This document shows, in pieces, positions 34,274 through 43,722 of a DNA stretch of 64,000 bases. A model generated the notes under the pieces. The model did no database searches, had not been told where the DNA came from, and saw only the letters and a list, made by a program, of their open reading frames with translations. Every line of letters starts with the position of its first letter. Within the stretch, counting starts at the first letter, position 1. Both the position numbers and the translations under genes were made by a program. Source of the DNA: Woronichinia naegeliana WA131 (GTDB lineage Bacteria; Cyanobacteriota; Cyanobacteriia; Cyanobacteriales; Microcystaceae); contig CP073041.1 of NCBI GenBank assembly GCA_025370055.1, positions 5,612,272-5,676,271 of the forward strand, given 5' to 3'.

Positions 34274-35961
34274 GGGCTTGCTGAAAAAGTCAAAAAACGA
34301 AAGAAATGTGGGTTAGGGAAGTATGGACTGAAAAAGCATAGATAACTTATCCTTATGGAAACAAATCAAAATACAGATTTTGTTTAATCTATTGTTCCTT
34401 TCTGTCTAAAAAGGTCAACACAAATCACTCCTCACAAAAGAGAGGAAAATTAACACCATTTTTCACAAGAAAAACGACTCTACAACTTTTTACTTTTTGT
34501 CTTCTGAAGTAGAGTAGAAAGATTCATTACCAAAAAGTTCATCGCAATTACCGTTTCCGAGGTCTCAGGTAGTTTGGCCATCACTCGACCAAGACTAAAT
34601 TTCCTCTTTCCCTGTCCGAATTTACCCTCAATGGCATTACGCACTCTTTCATCTGAGCGTGCCTCTTTCTTTTTTTCTTTGCTCACCTCTTTCGGCGGTC
34701 TTCCCAATCGGGGACCACTCATTCTTATATCCCTTTCTTTACAATAAGCTCGATTCGCTTTTGTTCGATAGATTTTATCCACATGAACCGATTCCGGATA
34801 ACATCCTGTTTCCCTTTTATATTCTTCTATTCGCGCTTGTAAATCTCCCGATTCGTTGTAATTATCCCAACTTAATTTGTCTAAGAAGACAAAGCCATTC
34901 ACATTACTTGCCGATATTTTAGCTCCAAACTCTACTGCTTTTCCCGCTTTTCCACGCACTATTGGACGCACGTGAGGTTGGCTTACACTCACAATTCTGT
35001 TTTCTACTTTATTTGTCTTTTTTTCATACATTTCTAACTGTTGCTCATACACTTTTCCTATCGTTACAAGCTCTTCTTGCTCTTTTTTCGTTAGTTTTTC
35101 TAACTTTGCTCCCTCTTCTATCATTTTTTCTATATCAGACAAGTTTCTTTTTATATATCCTAGTTGTTTTTTTGTTCCTTTTCTTCTTGCTTTTTTTGAC
35201 ACACGACGTTTTTTTGCTATGGCTAAGTACTCTTTTCTTGCCACTTCCCTATAAGTCCTCGGCTTTTCTTTCCTTTTCTCTTTTATTTCTTCATACAGCT
35301 TATCTATTATTTTTTCTGTTTTTTCTCTGGCATCATTCAATATTCCTATATCCGTTGGATATTTTATATCTGCTGGTGTACAAGTCGCATCTAACAATAA
35401 CTTTCCTTCATTTTCTTTTTTTTCTGATGCTACACCCGTCGCTTTTTTTTCTATTTCTTTATTAATTTTATTTATTAATTCCATTCCTATTTTTTTACGA
35501 AAATGAACCATCATTGACGCATTAAATGCTTCTTTGCTACTATAGCTTTCCATTCCTATAAAGTACTGTAAATAAGGGTTCTCTTTTATTTGTTCTACTG
35601 TTTCTCTGTCACTTTTTCCTGAAATTTCTTTGATAATTAATGCTCCTAATGCCATTCTAAATGATTTGGCTGGGGCTCCTTTTTTTTCTGTGAAGTTTTT
35701 TGCATATTCTTCCTCATATTCTTCCCAAAGAATCATTTTTGACATTTCTATCCAACGATTTTCTTCGTCTAACTGCCCGCCGAACAGATTTTTCAAGTTT
35801 TCTGGTGTTTCAATTGAGTACTTTTGCTTTCGGTACATCTGCTTTCTCTCTTCTTAATGCAATGGTTTTGAGGCATTCTACCCTATTTTCGTGCATTCTA
35901 GCGGTTCTTAATTCGCCTACTATTTTTCTCCGTAAAGGTTTCAGCTTTTTTCAGCAAGCCC
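34274..35961 (-). mobile_element. 1688-bp IS with TA duplication, copy 1
   Basis: Bounded by GGGCTTGCTGAAAAA and its inverse TTTTTTCAGCAAGCCC, with TA on both sides. One transposase gene is inside. Cleanly removing it (with one TA) restores the host frame LCVTYVILDAYF. Copies 2 and 3 are at 39831 and 46111. Confidence 0.9.
34480..35838 (-). CDS. IS5/IS1182-like DDE transposase, copy 1
   Basis: A 452-residue transposase, very Lys/Glu-rich. The InsH/DUF772-like N-terminus (LKNLFGGQLDEENRWIEMSK) is followed by the first Asp in LLLDATCTPADIKYP, then a coiled-coil insertion, then VHVDKIYRTKANRAYCKERD (second Asp) and AIEGKFGQGKRKFSLGRVMA (Glu). It differs from copies 2 and 3 at K6 (Q in the others) and in SKKARRK (SKKERRK in the others). 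The family is inferred from the fold motifs and TA duplication. Confidence 0.85.
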   Translation of the reverse strand: MYRKQKYSIETPENLKNLFGGQLDEENRWIEMSKMILWEEYEEEYAKNFTEKKGAPAKSFRMALGALIIKEISGKSDRETVEQIKENPYLQYFIGMESYSSKEAFNASMMVHFRKKIGMELINKINKEIEKKATGVASEKKENEGKLLLDATCTPADIKYPTDIGILNDAREKTEKIIDKLYEEIKEKRKEKPRTYREVARKEYLAIAKKRRVSKKARRKGTKKQLGYIKRNLSDIEKMIEEGAKLEKLTKKEQEELVTIGKVYEQQLEMYEKKTNKVENRIVSVSQPHVRPIVRGKAGKAVEFGAKISASNVNGFVFLDKLSWDNYNESGDLQARIEEYKRETGCYPESVHVDKIYRTKANRAYCKERDIRMSGPRLGRPPKEVSKEKKKEARSDERVRNAIEGKFGQGKRKFSLGRVMAKLPETSETVIAMNFLVMNLSTLLQKTKSKKL

Positions 35962-37052
35962 TATGTAATTTTGGATGCTTATTTTGCTTGCGAACCAGTG
36001 CTCAAAAGTTTTCGCCAGAACGCCTTGCATCTAATCACAAGAGTGCGTTGCTCCACCGTCGCCTATGCCCCCTTTTGTTCCGTGCCGACGCTGACGGGGA
36101 GAGGACGACCACGGATTTGGGGGAGTTCGATAAAAGATAAAACTAGAAAAGCTGTTCGCTCTGGCGGCGGACTTTCCGACAGCTAAAGTCTGGCTCTATG
36201 GTCAACAAGTCACGGTTTCTTATCAGTGCTTTGAGTTCCACTGGGATAGTCCCCATCAGCTCGTCAAGTTTGTTCTGACCCAATTGCCTAACGGACGACG
36301 ACTGATTCTGCTTTCTACTGATCTCTGTTTGACTGGACCTAAGATTATTGCCGCTTACGGTCTCCGATTGAAGATTGAAGTCACTTTTCGTCAATTAGTC
36401 CATCTTTTGGGCAGCTTTGCCTATCGTTTTTGGCTTAAGAGTCTTCCTACTTTACCTACCTGGCCCAGCAATCTTATCCTCAGTGACTATCCACAAGCTG
36501 TTCAGACTCAGATTTTAAACAAGGTAGAAGCCTTTGAGCGTTTTGTTAACCTTAATGCCATTGCTTTAGGGCTACTTCAAATTCTCGCCTTAGAGTTACC
36601 CCAGGGGATTTGGGCTAATTTTCCTCGATGGTTTCGGACATTACCATCCTATGGCTACCCTAGTGAACGGATTGCTCAACTAGCCCTTCAACATCAAGCC
36701 CAAATGATTTTTCCTCAAAGTCCACCCAGTCTGCTTTTGCCTAAATTCCTTACCGCTAAACTTGCCTCTTCCCCAAGCCCTGATATGCTTACTTTCGTCG
36801 CATAGTCATTACCTTATCTGGCATCCATAAACTTCCCACTGTCCAGTCACTAAGGCGTATAAAAATAATGTCTCTTGTAATCCTGATAATTTCTTTTCCC
36901 AATTCAATATTGTTGTTTTCGCGTAGCCGAATACTCGGGCTGCTGCATTTAATCCTATTCCTTCCATTCTGGCTTTTAATACTTTTACAATTTCACTTAA
37001 TGGGGTTTCTAAGCCAGCGATTACGCTACCATAAGTCTCAGCAAAACAAGAA

Positions 37053-38578
37053 CAGCAATTCCAAATTCAAATGGTATAAATAGAGACAGAAAAACTTTGA
37101 CCTATAGGAAGTTATGAATAAAGAGAAAAGTGTCTACTGATTTTGCAGAGAGAAAGATGGAAGTAAACGACCTAAGTTTTGACGGAATCGTTCACTGTTT
37201 AAACGAGGTCATTGGGAAGATAGATGACCCCCGTTCGGTTAGTAATGCAACGAAATATAGTCTAAGAGAGGCGATACTGGGGGCATTTGCCGCCTTTTTT
37301 ATGCAAAATGAGTCATTTTTAGAGTACCAACGTCAGCTTAACAGCCGTTGTGGGCGAGATAATGCTCAGAGCTTGTTTGGACTAGAAAAAATACCAACAG
37401 TAGAACAGATTCGCAACATTGTGGATGGGGTAGCAGCGAGTAGTCTATTCCCTTTGTTTGGGTTAATTTACCAAGCATTGAGGAGCATGGGATTCTTGAA
37501 AGCCTATGAAATATTGAGGGGAAATCTTCTAGTAGCAATGGATGGGACAAATTACTACAGTTCGGAAAAAGTAAATTGTCCATGCTGTTCAACCAAAACG
37601 TCAAAACAGGGAAAAGTCACCTACTTCCATCAGGCATTATTGCCCGTGATTGTTTCCCCAGACCATGAATCAGTTTTTTCCTTACCCCCTGAATTTATTA
37701 CCCCTCAAGACGGTTCTGAAAAGCAAGATTGTGAGCAAAATGCGGCGAAACGTTGGATAAGTAACCATGCTAGTCTGTTTGCGGGACAGAAGATAACTCT
37801 GCTAGGGGATGACTTGTACAGTCGTCAGCCCACTTGTCAGCACTGTCTCGACCACGATTTCAACTTTATCTTCGTCTGTTTACCGACTTCTCATCCCACA
37901 CTCTATGAATGGTTAAACTATTTAGAAACTAATGGAGAAGTCAAAACCACTCAACACCGACGTTGGAATGGGAAGTATTTCGAGATTTGGCACTGCCGTT
38001 ATCTCAATCAGATTCCCCTGCGAGACCAACAGCCTGCTTTGTTGGTTAACTGGTGTGAGCTAAAAATCCACCGCGAATCCGATGCTCAACTTCTTTATCA
38101 CAATAGTTGGATTACCAATCATTTTCTCACCCCTCACATCGTTCTTGATGTCTGTCGTGCTGGACGGACTCGTTGGCGTACTGAGAACGAGAATCACAAT
38201 ATTCTCAAAAATCGAGGCTATCACTTAGAGCATAATTTTGGGCATGGTAAACAACACCTCGCCTCTGTTTTGCTTACCCTGAATTTGCTGGCTTTTCTCT
38301 TGCACACGGTTTTAGGTTTGGTTGATGAACGTTACCAGAGAATTCGCGTCCAACGCGGCACTCGTAAGGGATTCTTTCAAGATATTCTCTCTTTGACCAA
38401 ATATCTGTTCTTTGAAAGCTGGCATCATCTTTTAGATTTTATGCTTGATGACTCAGTTTCTCTCGCTGTCTCGAATTCTTCCTAGTTGATTAATTGGCAA
38501 TTTTCATAGCAAAACCCTTGCCAGTAAATACATCGAGCCTTTTGTATTTTTGACTACATTCTGAATTTGGAATTGCTG
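37053..38578 (+). mobile_element. 1526-bp insertion sequence with 9-bp target duplication
   Basis: Ends CAGCAATTCCAAATTCA and TGAATTTGGAATTGCTG are perfect 17-bp inverted repeats. AAACAAGAA flanks it at 37044-37052 and 38579-38587. It interrupts IS1-like element A. Its ends resemble those of the 122-bp MITEs at 9098 and 42482. Confidence 0.9.
37130..38485 (+). CDS. DDE transposase of the 1526-bp IS
   Basis: A 451-residue transposase, apparently intact. LLVAMDGTNYYSSEKVNCPC holds the first Asp next to a Cys pair (CPCC), ITLLGDDLYSRQPTCQHC the second Asp with another Cys pair, and RWRTENENHNILKNRGYHLE the Glu. I cannot place it with certainty in an IS family; IS4-like or ISNCY are both possible. 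It starts at GTG, or at the ATG at 37157. Confidence 0.8.
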   Translation: MSTDFAERKMEVNDLSFDGIVHCLNEVIGKIDDPRSVSNATKYSLREAILGAFAAFFMQNESFLEYQRQLNSRCGRDNAQSLFGLEKIPTVEQIRNIVDGVAASSLFPLFGLIYQALRSMGFLKAYEILRGNLLVAMDGTNYYSSEKVNCPCCSTKTSKQGKVTYFHQALLPVIVSPDHESVFSLPPEFITPQDGSEKQDCEQNAAKRWISNHASLFAGQKITLLGDDLYSRQPTCQHCLDHDFNFIFVCLPTSHPTLYEWLNYLETNGEVKTTQHRRWNGKYFEIWHCRYLNQIPLRDQQPALLVNWCELKIHRESDAQLLYHNSWITNHFLTPHIVLDVCRAGRTRWRTENENHNILKNRGYHLEHNFGHGKQHLASVLLTLNLLAFLLHTVLGLVDERYQRIRVQRGTRKGFFQDILSLTKYLFFESWHHLLDFMLDDSVSLAVSNSS

Positions 38579-38917
38579 AAACAAGAACTACATTCTTGAC
38601 AAATGAACATTTTACGTTCCCCGTTACCTTTCGTTTGATAATGAGAATGTATTTTTACGTTTTCACTATAGCAATGAGGACAGTTTTTCTTGAATAAGGC
38701 ATCCTCTTTATCTTGGCACAAGCCAACATCATTCAGGATTTCCATAGAGCTTTTCTTTAATGTTGACATTGTTTTCTGTTTCCTTCTTCTTTGATATAAT
38801 GACAATAATAATAGTATAATAAAAACGGGCCGATGTCTAGTCTTAAACTATTTTCCTATTTTCTCAAAGCCTTACACCATAACTTTTTCCAACTTTGATC
38901 AGACGATACCAGTTCCG

Positions 38918-39307
38918 CCACATCAAAACTGGCTATTAACGTTTGAGTGCCGTGACGAATATATTCAAATTCTCGACATTGAATCTTCCCCTGAGACATC
39001 GGAAGGTCTGGTGCTTTCCGCTCTAATGCTTGAATTCCCGTCATTTCATCTAGAGAAATAGTCTTTTCTCCCTTTTCCTCTCCTAAAATTGCACTCTCAT
39101 AGGCTTGGCAGATATCATTCACTTTTTCCCCAAAATTTGGGTCAGGGGGGGGGATTCAGCCAGTATCCTGACTGATGGGGTTTAATATCTGCTTCTTCCC
39201 ATAATCTTCCTACCTGTCGAGGAGATATACTTTCCACTATTCCTTGCTTTACTAATTCCTCGGCTAATTCTCGTCCTGTCCAGTGACTTATCGGACGCTC
39301 ATAATTC
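38918..39307 (-). pseudogene. IS630 transposase middle fragment with poly-C frameshift
   Basis: From 39307 the frame reads NYERPISHWTGRELAEELVK, then ISPRQVGRLWEEADIKPHQS, then GYWLNPP. A run of nine C's shifts the frame by one; NFGEKVNDICQAYESAILG, TISLDEMTGIQALERK and YIRHGTQTLIASFDVA continue in the next frame. This is the central part, with the first Asp (SLDEMTG), of the IS630 copy whose ends are at 42279-42480 and 33300-33430. Confidence 0.8.
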
Positions 39308-39830
39308 GGCACTGGTATCGTCTAGCTAGAAGCTACAAACGTTGCAATACGAGAGGTTCAAGAAATCAGGCGAATTTGGAGTAAGTCCTCCCAAGTTAAC
39401 CCCTTTTCAATTATACCGAGAGCTACAGCAGGAACTTCTCTAGTCGTAAAATGGCTGCGAACAAAGTTATGAACCATCCAGAAAATATCTAGGACTCGCT
39501 GTAATCCCACAACCGATTTAGCATAAGTATTTGTACGACGACGAAAGGCGGCTAAATAGCGTCGGATAGCACTATTAAATGCCTCAACGTGGTTGGCATG
39601 GACGTCCTTTTCTTCTGGTTTTTCTGTTGTCTCTGGATGTTCTGGTTTCGGAGTTTCTACTTTCTTTAGTTTACCCTCAGAATCTCGACGTTTACTACTC
39701 TTATTTTTTAGTCTTACTACAAGACCCTTCGGTAATACTTTGGTGGGACGACCTCGCTTTCCAGTCCTTAATACTTCGTGACAAATATCAAATGGCAGTT
39801 GACTATATCGCTTTTCTCCATCTGTAAATA

Positions 39831-41518
39831 GGGCTTGCTGAAAAAGTCAAAAAACGAAAGAAATGTGGGTTAGGGAAGTATGGACTGAAAAAGCATAGAT
39901 AACTTATCCTTATGGAAACAAATCAAAATACAGATTTTGTTTAATCTATTGTTCCTTTCTGTCTAAAAAGGTCAACACAAATCACTCCTCACAAAAGAGA
40001 GGAAAATTAACACCATTTTTCACAAGAAAAACGACTCTACAACTTTTTACTTTTTGTCTTCTGAAGTAGAGTAGAAAGATTCATTACCAAAAAGTTCATC
40101 GCAATTACCGTTTCCGAGGTCTCAGGTAGTTTGGCCATCACTCGACCAAGACTAAATTTCCTCTTTCCCTGTCCGAATTTACCCTCAATGGCATTACGCA
40201 CTCTTTCATCTGAGCGTGCCTCTTTCTTTTTTTCTTTGCTCACCTCTTTCGGCGGTCTTCCCAATCGGGGACCACTCATTCTTATATCCCTTTCTTTACA
40301 ATAAGCTCGATTCGCTTTTGTTCGATAGATTTTATCCACATGAACCGATTCCGGATAACATCCTGTTTCCCTTTTATATTCTTCTATTCGCGCTTGTAAA
40401 TCTCCCGATTCGTTGTAATTATCCCAACTTAATTTGTCTAAGAAGACAAAGCCATTCACATTACTTGCCGATATTTTAGCTCCAAACTCTACTGCTTTTC
40501 CCGCTTTTCCACGCACTATTGGACGCACGTGAGGTTGGCTTACACTCACAATTCTGTTTTCTACTTTATTTGTCTTTTTTTCATACATTTCTAACTGTTG
40601 CTCATACACTTTTCCTATCGTTACAAGCTCTTCTTGCTCTTTTTTCGTTAGTTTTTCTAACTTTGCTCCCTCTTCTATCATTTTTTCTATATCAGACAAG
40701 TTTCTTTTTATATATCCTAGTTGTTTTTTTGTTCCTTTTCTTCTTTCTTTTTTTGACACACGACGTTTTTTTGCTATGGCTAAGTACTCTTTTCTTGCCA
40801 CTTCCCTATAAGTCCTCGGCTTTTCTTTCCTTTTCTCTTTTATTTCTTCATACAGCTTATCTATTATTTTTTCTGTTTTTTCTCTGGCATCATTCAATAT
40901 TCCTATATCCGTTGGATATTTTATATCTGCTGGTGTACAAGTCGCATCTAACAATAACTTTCCTTCATTTTCTTTTTTTTCTGACGCTACACCCGTCGCT
41001 TTTTTTTCTATTTCTTTATTAATTTTATTTATTAATTCCATTCCTATTTTTTTACGAAAATGAACCATCATTGACGCATTAAATGCTTCTTTGCTACTAT
41101 AGCTTTCCATTCCTATAAAGTACTGTAAATAAGGGTTCTCTTTTATTTGTTCTACTGTTTCTCTGTCACTTTTTCCTGAAATTTCTTTGATAATTAATGC
41201 TCCTAATGCCATTCTAAATGATTTGGCTGGGGCTCCTTTTTTTTCTGTGAAGTTTTTTGCATATTCTTCCTCATATTCTTCCCAAAGAATCATTTTTGAC
41301 ATTTCTATCCAACGATTTTCTTCGTCTAACTGCCCGCCGAACAGATTTTTCAAGTTTTCTGGTGTTTCAATTGAGTACTGTTGCTTTCGGTACATCTGCT
41401 TTCTCTCTTCTTAATGCAATGGTTTTGAGGCATTCTACCCTATTTTCGTGCATTCTAGCGGTTCTTAATTCGCCTACTATTTTTCTCCGTAAAGGTTTCA
41501 GCTTTTTTCAGCAAGCCC
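39831..41518 (-). mobile_element. 1688-bp IS with TA duplication, copy 2
   Basis: Same length and ends as copy 1, flanked by TA at 39829-39830 and 41519-41520. Inserted in the IS1-like transposase gene, which is itself inserted in an IS630 gene: three nested levels. Confidence 0.9.
40037..41395 (-). CDS. IS5/IS1182-like DDE transposase, copy 2
   Basis: A 452-residue protein that appears identical to copy 3 (46234-47592) and differs from copy 1 at two positions noted there (Q6 and SKKERRK). The catalytic Asp, Asp and Glu motifs are intact, so it is potentially active. Confidence 0.88.
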   Translation of the reverse strand: MYRKQQYSIETPENLKNLFGGQLDEENRWIEMSKMILWEEYEEEYAKNFTEKKGAPAKSFRMALGALIIKEISGKSDRETVEQIKENPYLQYFIGMESYSSKEAFNASMMVHFRKKIGMELINKINKEIEKKATGVASEKKENEGKLLLDATCTPADIKYPTDIGILNDAREKTEKIIDKLYEEIKEKRKEKPRTYREVARKEYLAIAKKRRVSKKERRKGTKKQLGYIKRNLSDIEKMIEEGAKLEKLTKKEQEELVTIGKVYEQQLEMYEKKTNKVENRIVSVSQPHVRPIVRGKAGKAVEFGAKISASNVNGFVFLDKLSWDNYNESGDLQARIEEYKRETGCYPESVHVDKIYRTKANRAYCKERDIRMSGPRLGRPPKEVSKEKKKEARSDERVRNAIEGKFGQGKRKFSLGRVMAKLPETSETVIAMNFLVMNLSTLLQKTKSKKL

Positions 41519-42278
41519 TAAATAACTGGAGAGATTCTGCACTCCTTTCAAATAATTCCGCTACCGTCATCATTGCTTCTAGAAATAATTTCTGCTCTTT
41601 TCGACCACATTTTAAATGCCAAATAAAGCGGCTAGCCCTGTCCATGAGCACGATTGTCCACCCCTCAGAGGCACTTGCTTCTTTATTTTTTCCAACTTTT
41701 GTGTATAGTTCATCCCCTTCTATTACTAATTTAACAAATTCATTTACTAAGGCGTATAAAAATAATGTCTCTTGTAATCCTGATAATTTCTTTTCCCAAT
41801 TCAATATTGTTGTTTTCGCGTAGCCGAATACTCGGGCTGCTGCATTTAATCCTATTCCTTCCATTCTGGCTTTTAATACTTTTACAATTTCACTTAATGG
41901 GGTTTCTAAGCCAGCGATTACGCTACCATAAGTCTCAGCAAAACAAGAACTACATTCTTGACAAATGAACATTTTACGTTCCCCGTTACCTTTCGTTTGA
42001 TAATGAGAATGTATTTTTACATTTTCACTATAGCAATGAGGACAGTTTTTCTTGAATAAGGCATCCTCTTTCTCTTGGCACAAGCCAACATCATTCAGGA
42101 TTTTCATAGAGCTTTTCTTTAATATTGACATTGTTTTCTGTTTCCTTTTTCTTTGATATAATGACAATAATAATAGTATAATAAAAACGGGCCGATGTCT
42201 AGTCTTAAACTATTTTTCTATTTTCTCAAAGCCTTACACCATAACTTTTTCCAACTTTGATCAGACGATACCAGTGCC

Positions 42279-42480
42279 CATAATTCTTTGGGTCATCACA
42301 GGCTAATTTGAACAACTTCAAGATTTGTTCGCGTTTAAACTTGGCGGGTGCTCCACTACGTTCAGCATCTTTGATTCTTTCTGTTATTTCTATTTCACTT
42401 TTCTGTCCTGCTATCCATCTTTCTCTCCATTGACTTGCCATTTTTCGGCTGATTTTTAATTTTCTAGGGCGTGTCATCAA
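42279..42480 (-). pseudogene. IS630 transposase N-terminal fragment
   Basis: TRPRKLKISRKMASQWRERW, then RSGAPAKFKREQILKLFKLA, CDDPKNYG is the N-terminal helix-turn-helix part of an IS630 transposase. It is cut at the 8-bp duplication by IS1-like element B and continues at 39307 (NYERPISHW). The start codon ATGATG overlaps the MITE target duplication. Confidence 0.8.
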
Positions 42481-42481
42481 T

Positions 42482-42603
42482 CAGCAAAAATAAATTCAGA
42501 ACGATTTTGCGTCGTTTCAGCGATTCACCAAATTGTCAAGAATTGTAAAGTCCTCTTGGTGTAAGGTTTTCAGAGCTATCAAGTTTTGAATTTGGAATTG
42601 CTG
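42482..42603. mobile_element. 122-bp MITE (CAGCAA family), copy 2
   Basis: Ends CAGCAAAAATAAATTC and GAATTTGGAATTGCTG. A perfect 9-bp duplication, GTCATCAAT, lies at 42473-42481 and 42604-42612. It has the same length as the copy at 9098 and shares its inner motif. The 9-bp duplication matches that of the IS at 37053. Confidence 0.85.
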
Positions 42604-42612
42604 GTCATCAAT

Positions 42613-42739
42613 CAGGGCAAACGCATCTTATTTTTGAATGATAGGCTAGGTAAAGGTTTCAGCAATCATTATTGATTTTTTATGAAATGCTAAAAGGCTT
42701 GTCAAATAAAGAGTCTAGAATTTTGATGCGTTTGCCCTG
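42613..42739. mobile_element. 127-bp MITE (CAGGGC family), copy 3
   Basis: Directly abuts the CAGCAA MITE's duplication. The ends CAGGGCAAACGCATCT and ATGCGTTTGCCCTG are kept. Unlike the other three copies it has no 10-bp direct duplication; its flanks are inverted copies of GGGCGTGTCATCAAT instead. Confidence 0.8.
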
Positions 42740-42753
42740 ATTGATGACACGCC

Positions 42754-43722
42754 CTAGTCCTTAATTGCATTTTGTAAAACATCATTAAATTTATCTGCTG
42801 ATGCTTGAAGTTTCCGTCCACTAAAATTGGGGTCTTCCTGGGATAGCCGATATTGTAAGGCAAAATTAAGCAGAGCTAATCTCCGTTCTAAGCGATCTTG
42901 AGCTGTCCTTTTAAGCTCTGTTTTGTCTGTACTTAAAGACCATTTTTCATTTTTATAGATAAGGCCACGTGCAGCCAAAAAACGATGAAATGGCGGGTTT
43001 TCATTCAGCTTATTTAGACAATCACTATCATCTCCACAGTAATTTATAAACAACTTTTTAAATTGCTTCTTATTTGCGATGTCGGCAACGGACTGCCGAT
43101 CCTCAGTGGCTAGGAAACGGAGCAAAATATCTGTCAGAGATAAGGGACGATTGTTCTTTAATAACTCATCATAACCAAGATCATTAATTGCTTGTTGAAA
43201 GCTAGTTTCTGGCTTAAGGGTTTTAACATCTTCCTCAATTTGCTTGTACGAATCTTGCATTAGCTCACGCTTTTTGTCTATTTCTCTATTGATCTTTGCC
43301 ATTGCCTCAGCCATCGCAGTGGCATTTTGACTAGATAGCTGAATTCCCCACATCTGCATATTGATACCAGGACGAGGAAGATCGAGCAAAGCTAGAATTT
43401 GCTTTAATGTATTTTTCTCAACATCAGGGCCATAAAGAATGACACTATCTTTTGAGACTTGTTGAATAGTTGTACACGAAAGAGATGCTGCCGTTTTAAT
43501 GTCATCTAGCAATTTGACTACTGCTTCAGATTGTCTAAAATAAGACAAAGGTAAGTTTTCAGCGCGTTTAACCTTATCTGCACAAGGATCCTTTGGTGAT
43601 GAAGCAGGGGGAGGTGGAACAACCTTAAATTCAATAGAACCAGTCTGTGCCTGGGCTGATAATTGACCCACAAGTAACGCCGCACTAAGACCAACGGCAA
43701 ACGGACAAACTAACTTTTTCAT
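42754..43722 (-). CDS. Secreted protein of unknown function with secretin-like segment
   Basis: I do not recognise a named family. The 322-residue product has a signal peptide (PFAVGLSAALLVGQLSAQAQ), a Pro-rich linker, and a region (VILYGPDVEKNTLKQILALLDLPRPGI) reminiscent of secretin N-domain folds. The rest is helical and Lys/Glu-rich, with a disulfide-candidate CGDDSDC. ATG at 43722 has AGGAG upstream. The stop (TAG) lies in the inverted repeat next to a MITE, so the native C-terminus may have been cut. Confidence 0.6.
   Translation of the reverse strand: MKKLVCPFAVGLSAALLVGQLSAQAQTGSIEFKVVPPPPASSPKDPCADKVKRAENLPLSYFRQSEAVVKLLDDIKTAASLSCTTIQQVSKDSVILYGPDVEKNTLKQILALLDLPRPGINMQMWGIQLSSQNATAMAEAMAKINREIDKKRELMQDSYKQIEEDVKTLKPETSFQQAINDLGYDELLKNNRPLSLTDILLRFLATEDRQSVADIANKKQFKKLFINYCGDDSDCLNKLNENPPFHRFLAARGLIYKNEKWSLSTDKTELKRTAQDRLERRLALLNFALQYRLSQEDPNFSGRKLQASADKFNDVLQNAIKD

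Larger units (their letters stand above)
33561..36805 (+). pseudogene. DDE transposase of the 33.4-36.8 kb IS, multiply disrupted
   Basis: Readable segments are LRPAFSREATFQWFILLVWG, then RVYVGDGIKVGKEGRKMPG (probable first Asp), then YVILDAYFACEPVLKSF (second Asp), and GLRLKIEVTFRQLVHLLGSF (probable Glu). Four lesions break it: a MITE at 33597, an in-frame TGA after NAIG near 33853, the IS at 34274, and a frameshift near 36130. The C-terminal segment to 36805 is open. Confidence 0.7.
33431..36847. mobile_element. Decayed IS with 18-bp inverted repeats, carrying nested insertions
   Basis: ACTGGACAGTGGGAAGTT at 33431 and its exact inverse ending at 36847 bound the element. Inside are a MITE (33597) and a 1688-bp IS (34274). 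Removing both leaves ~1.6 kb with a broken transposase. The left flank is IS630 and the right is IS1-like, so its target duplication cannot be checked. Family not assigned. Confidence 0.75.
36848..38917 (-). mobile_element. IS1-like element A, 3'-truncated and interrupted
   Basis: Contains only the 5' part of an IS1-like transposase gene (zinc-finger N-terminus CPHCYSENVKIHSHY...FICQECSSCF in 38554-38805, and GLETPLSEIVKVLKARMEG in 36848-37043). It is split by the IS at 37053-38578. The outer end GATCAGACGATACCAGTTCC lies at 38898-38917, inside the IS630 relic. The transposase's catalytic half is lost at the border with the decayed IS ending at 36847. Confidence 0.75.
39358..42131 (-). pseudogene. 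IS1-like transposase interrupted by an IS
   Basis: The N-terminal part (ATG 42131; NCPHCYSENVKIHSHYQTKG, FICQECSSCFAETYGSVIAG, VIEGDELYTKVGKNKEAS, EGWTIVLMDRASRFIWHL) breaks after SLQLF at ~41520. The C-terminal part resumes at ~39830 with EKRYSQLPFDICHEVLRTGK and ends HVEAFNSAIRRYLAAFRRRT...LQIRLIS at 39358. Zinc finger, Asp residues and the HxxxE/N region are all present, so loss of function is due only to the insertion. Confidence 0.8.
39308..42278 (-). mobile_element. IS1-like element B with nested IS
   Basis: GGCACTGGTATCGTCT at 39308 and AGACGATACCAGTGCC ending at 42278 are inverted repeats. CATAATTC is duplicated at 39300-39307 and 42279-42286, an 8-bp target duplication within the IS630 gene. 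Without the IS at 39831-41518 its length is about 1.28 kb. Confidence 0.88.

Noticed and set aside
34962-35465. Phe/Leu-rich frames opposite the three IS transposases (also 40519-41022 and 46607-47110)
   Set aside because: These are antisense shadows of Lys/Glu-rich codons (AAA, GAA) in the transposase; low complexity and no start signals.
41187-41823. Plus-strand frame crossing an IS border into the IS1-like gene
   Set aside because: It is antisense to both transposases and joins unrelated sequence at the insertion point.
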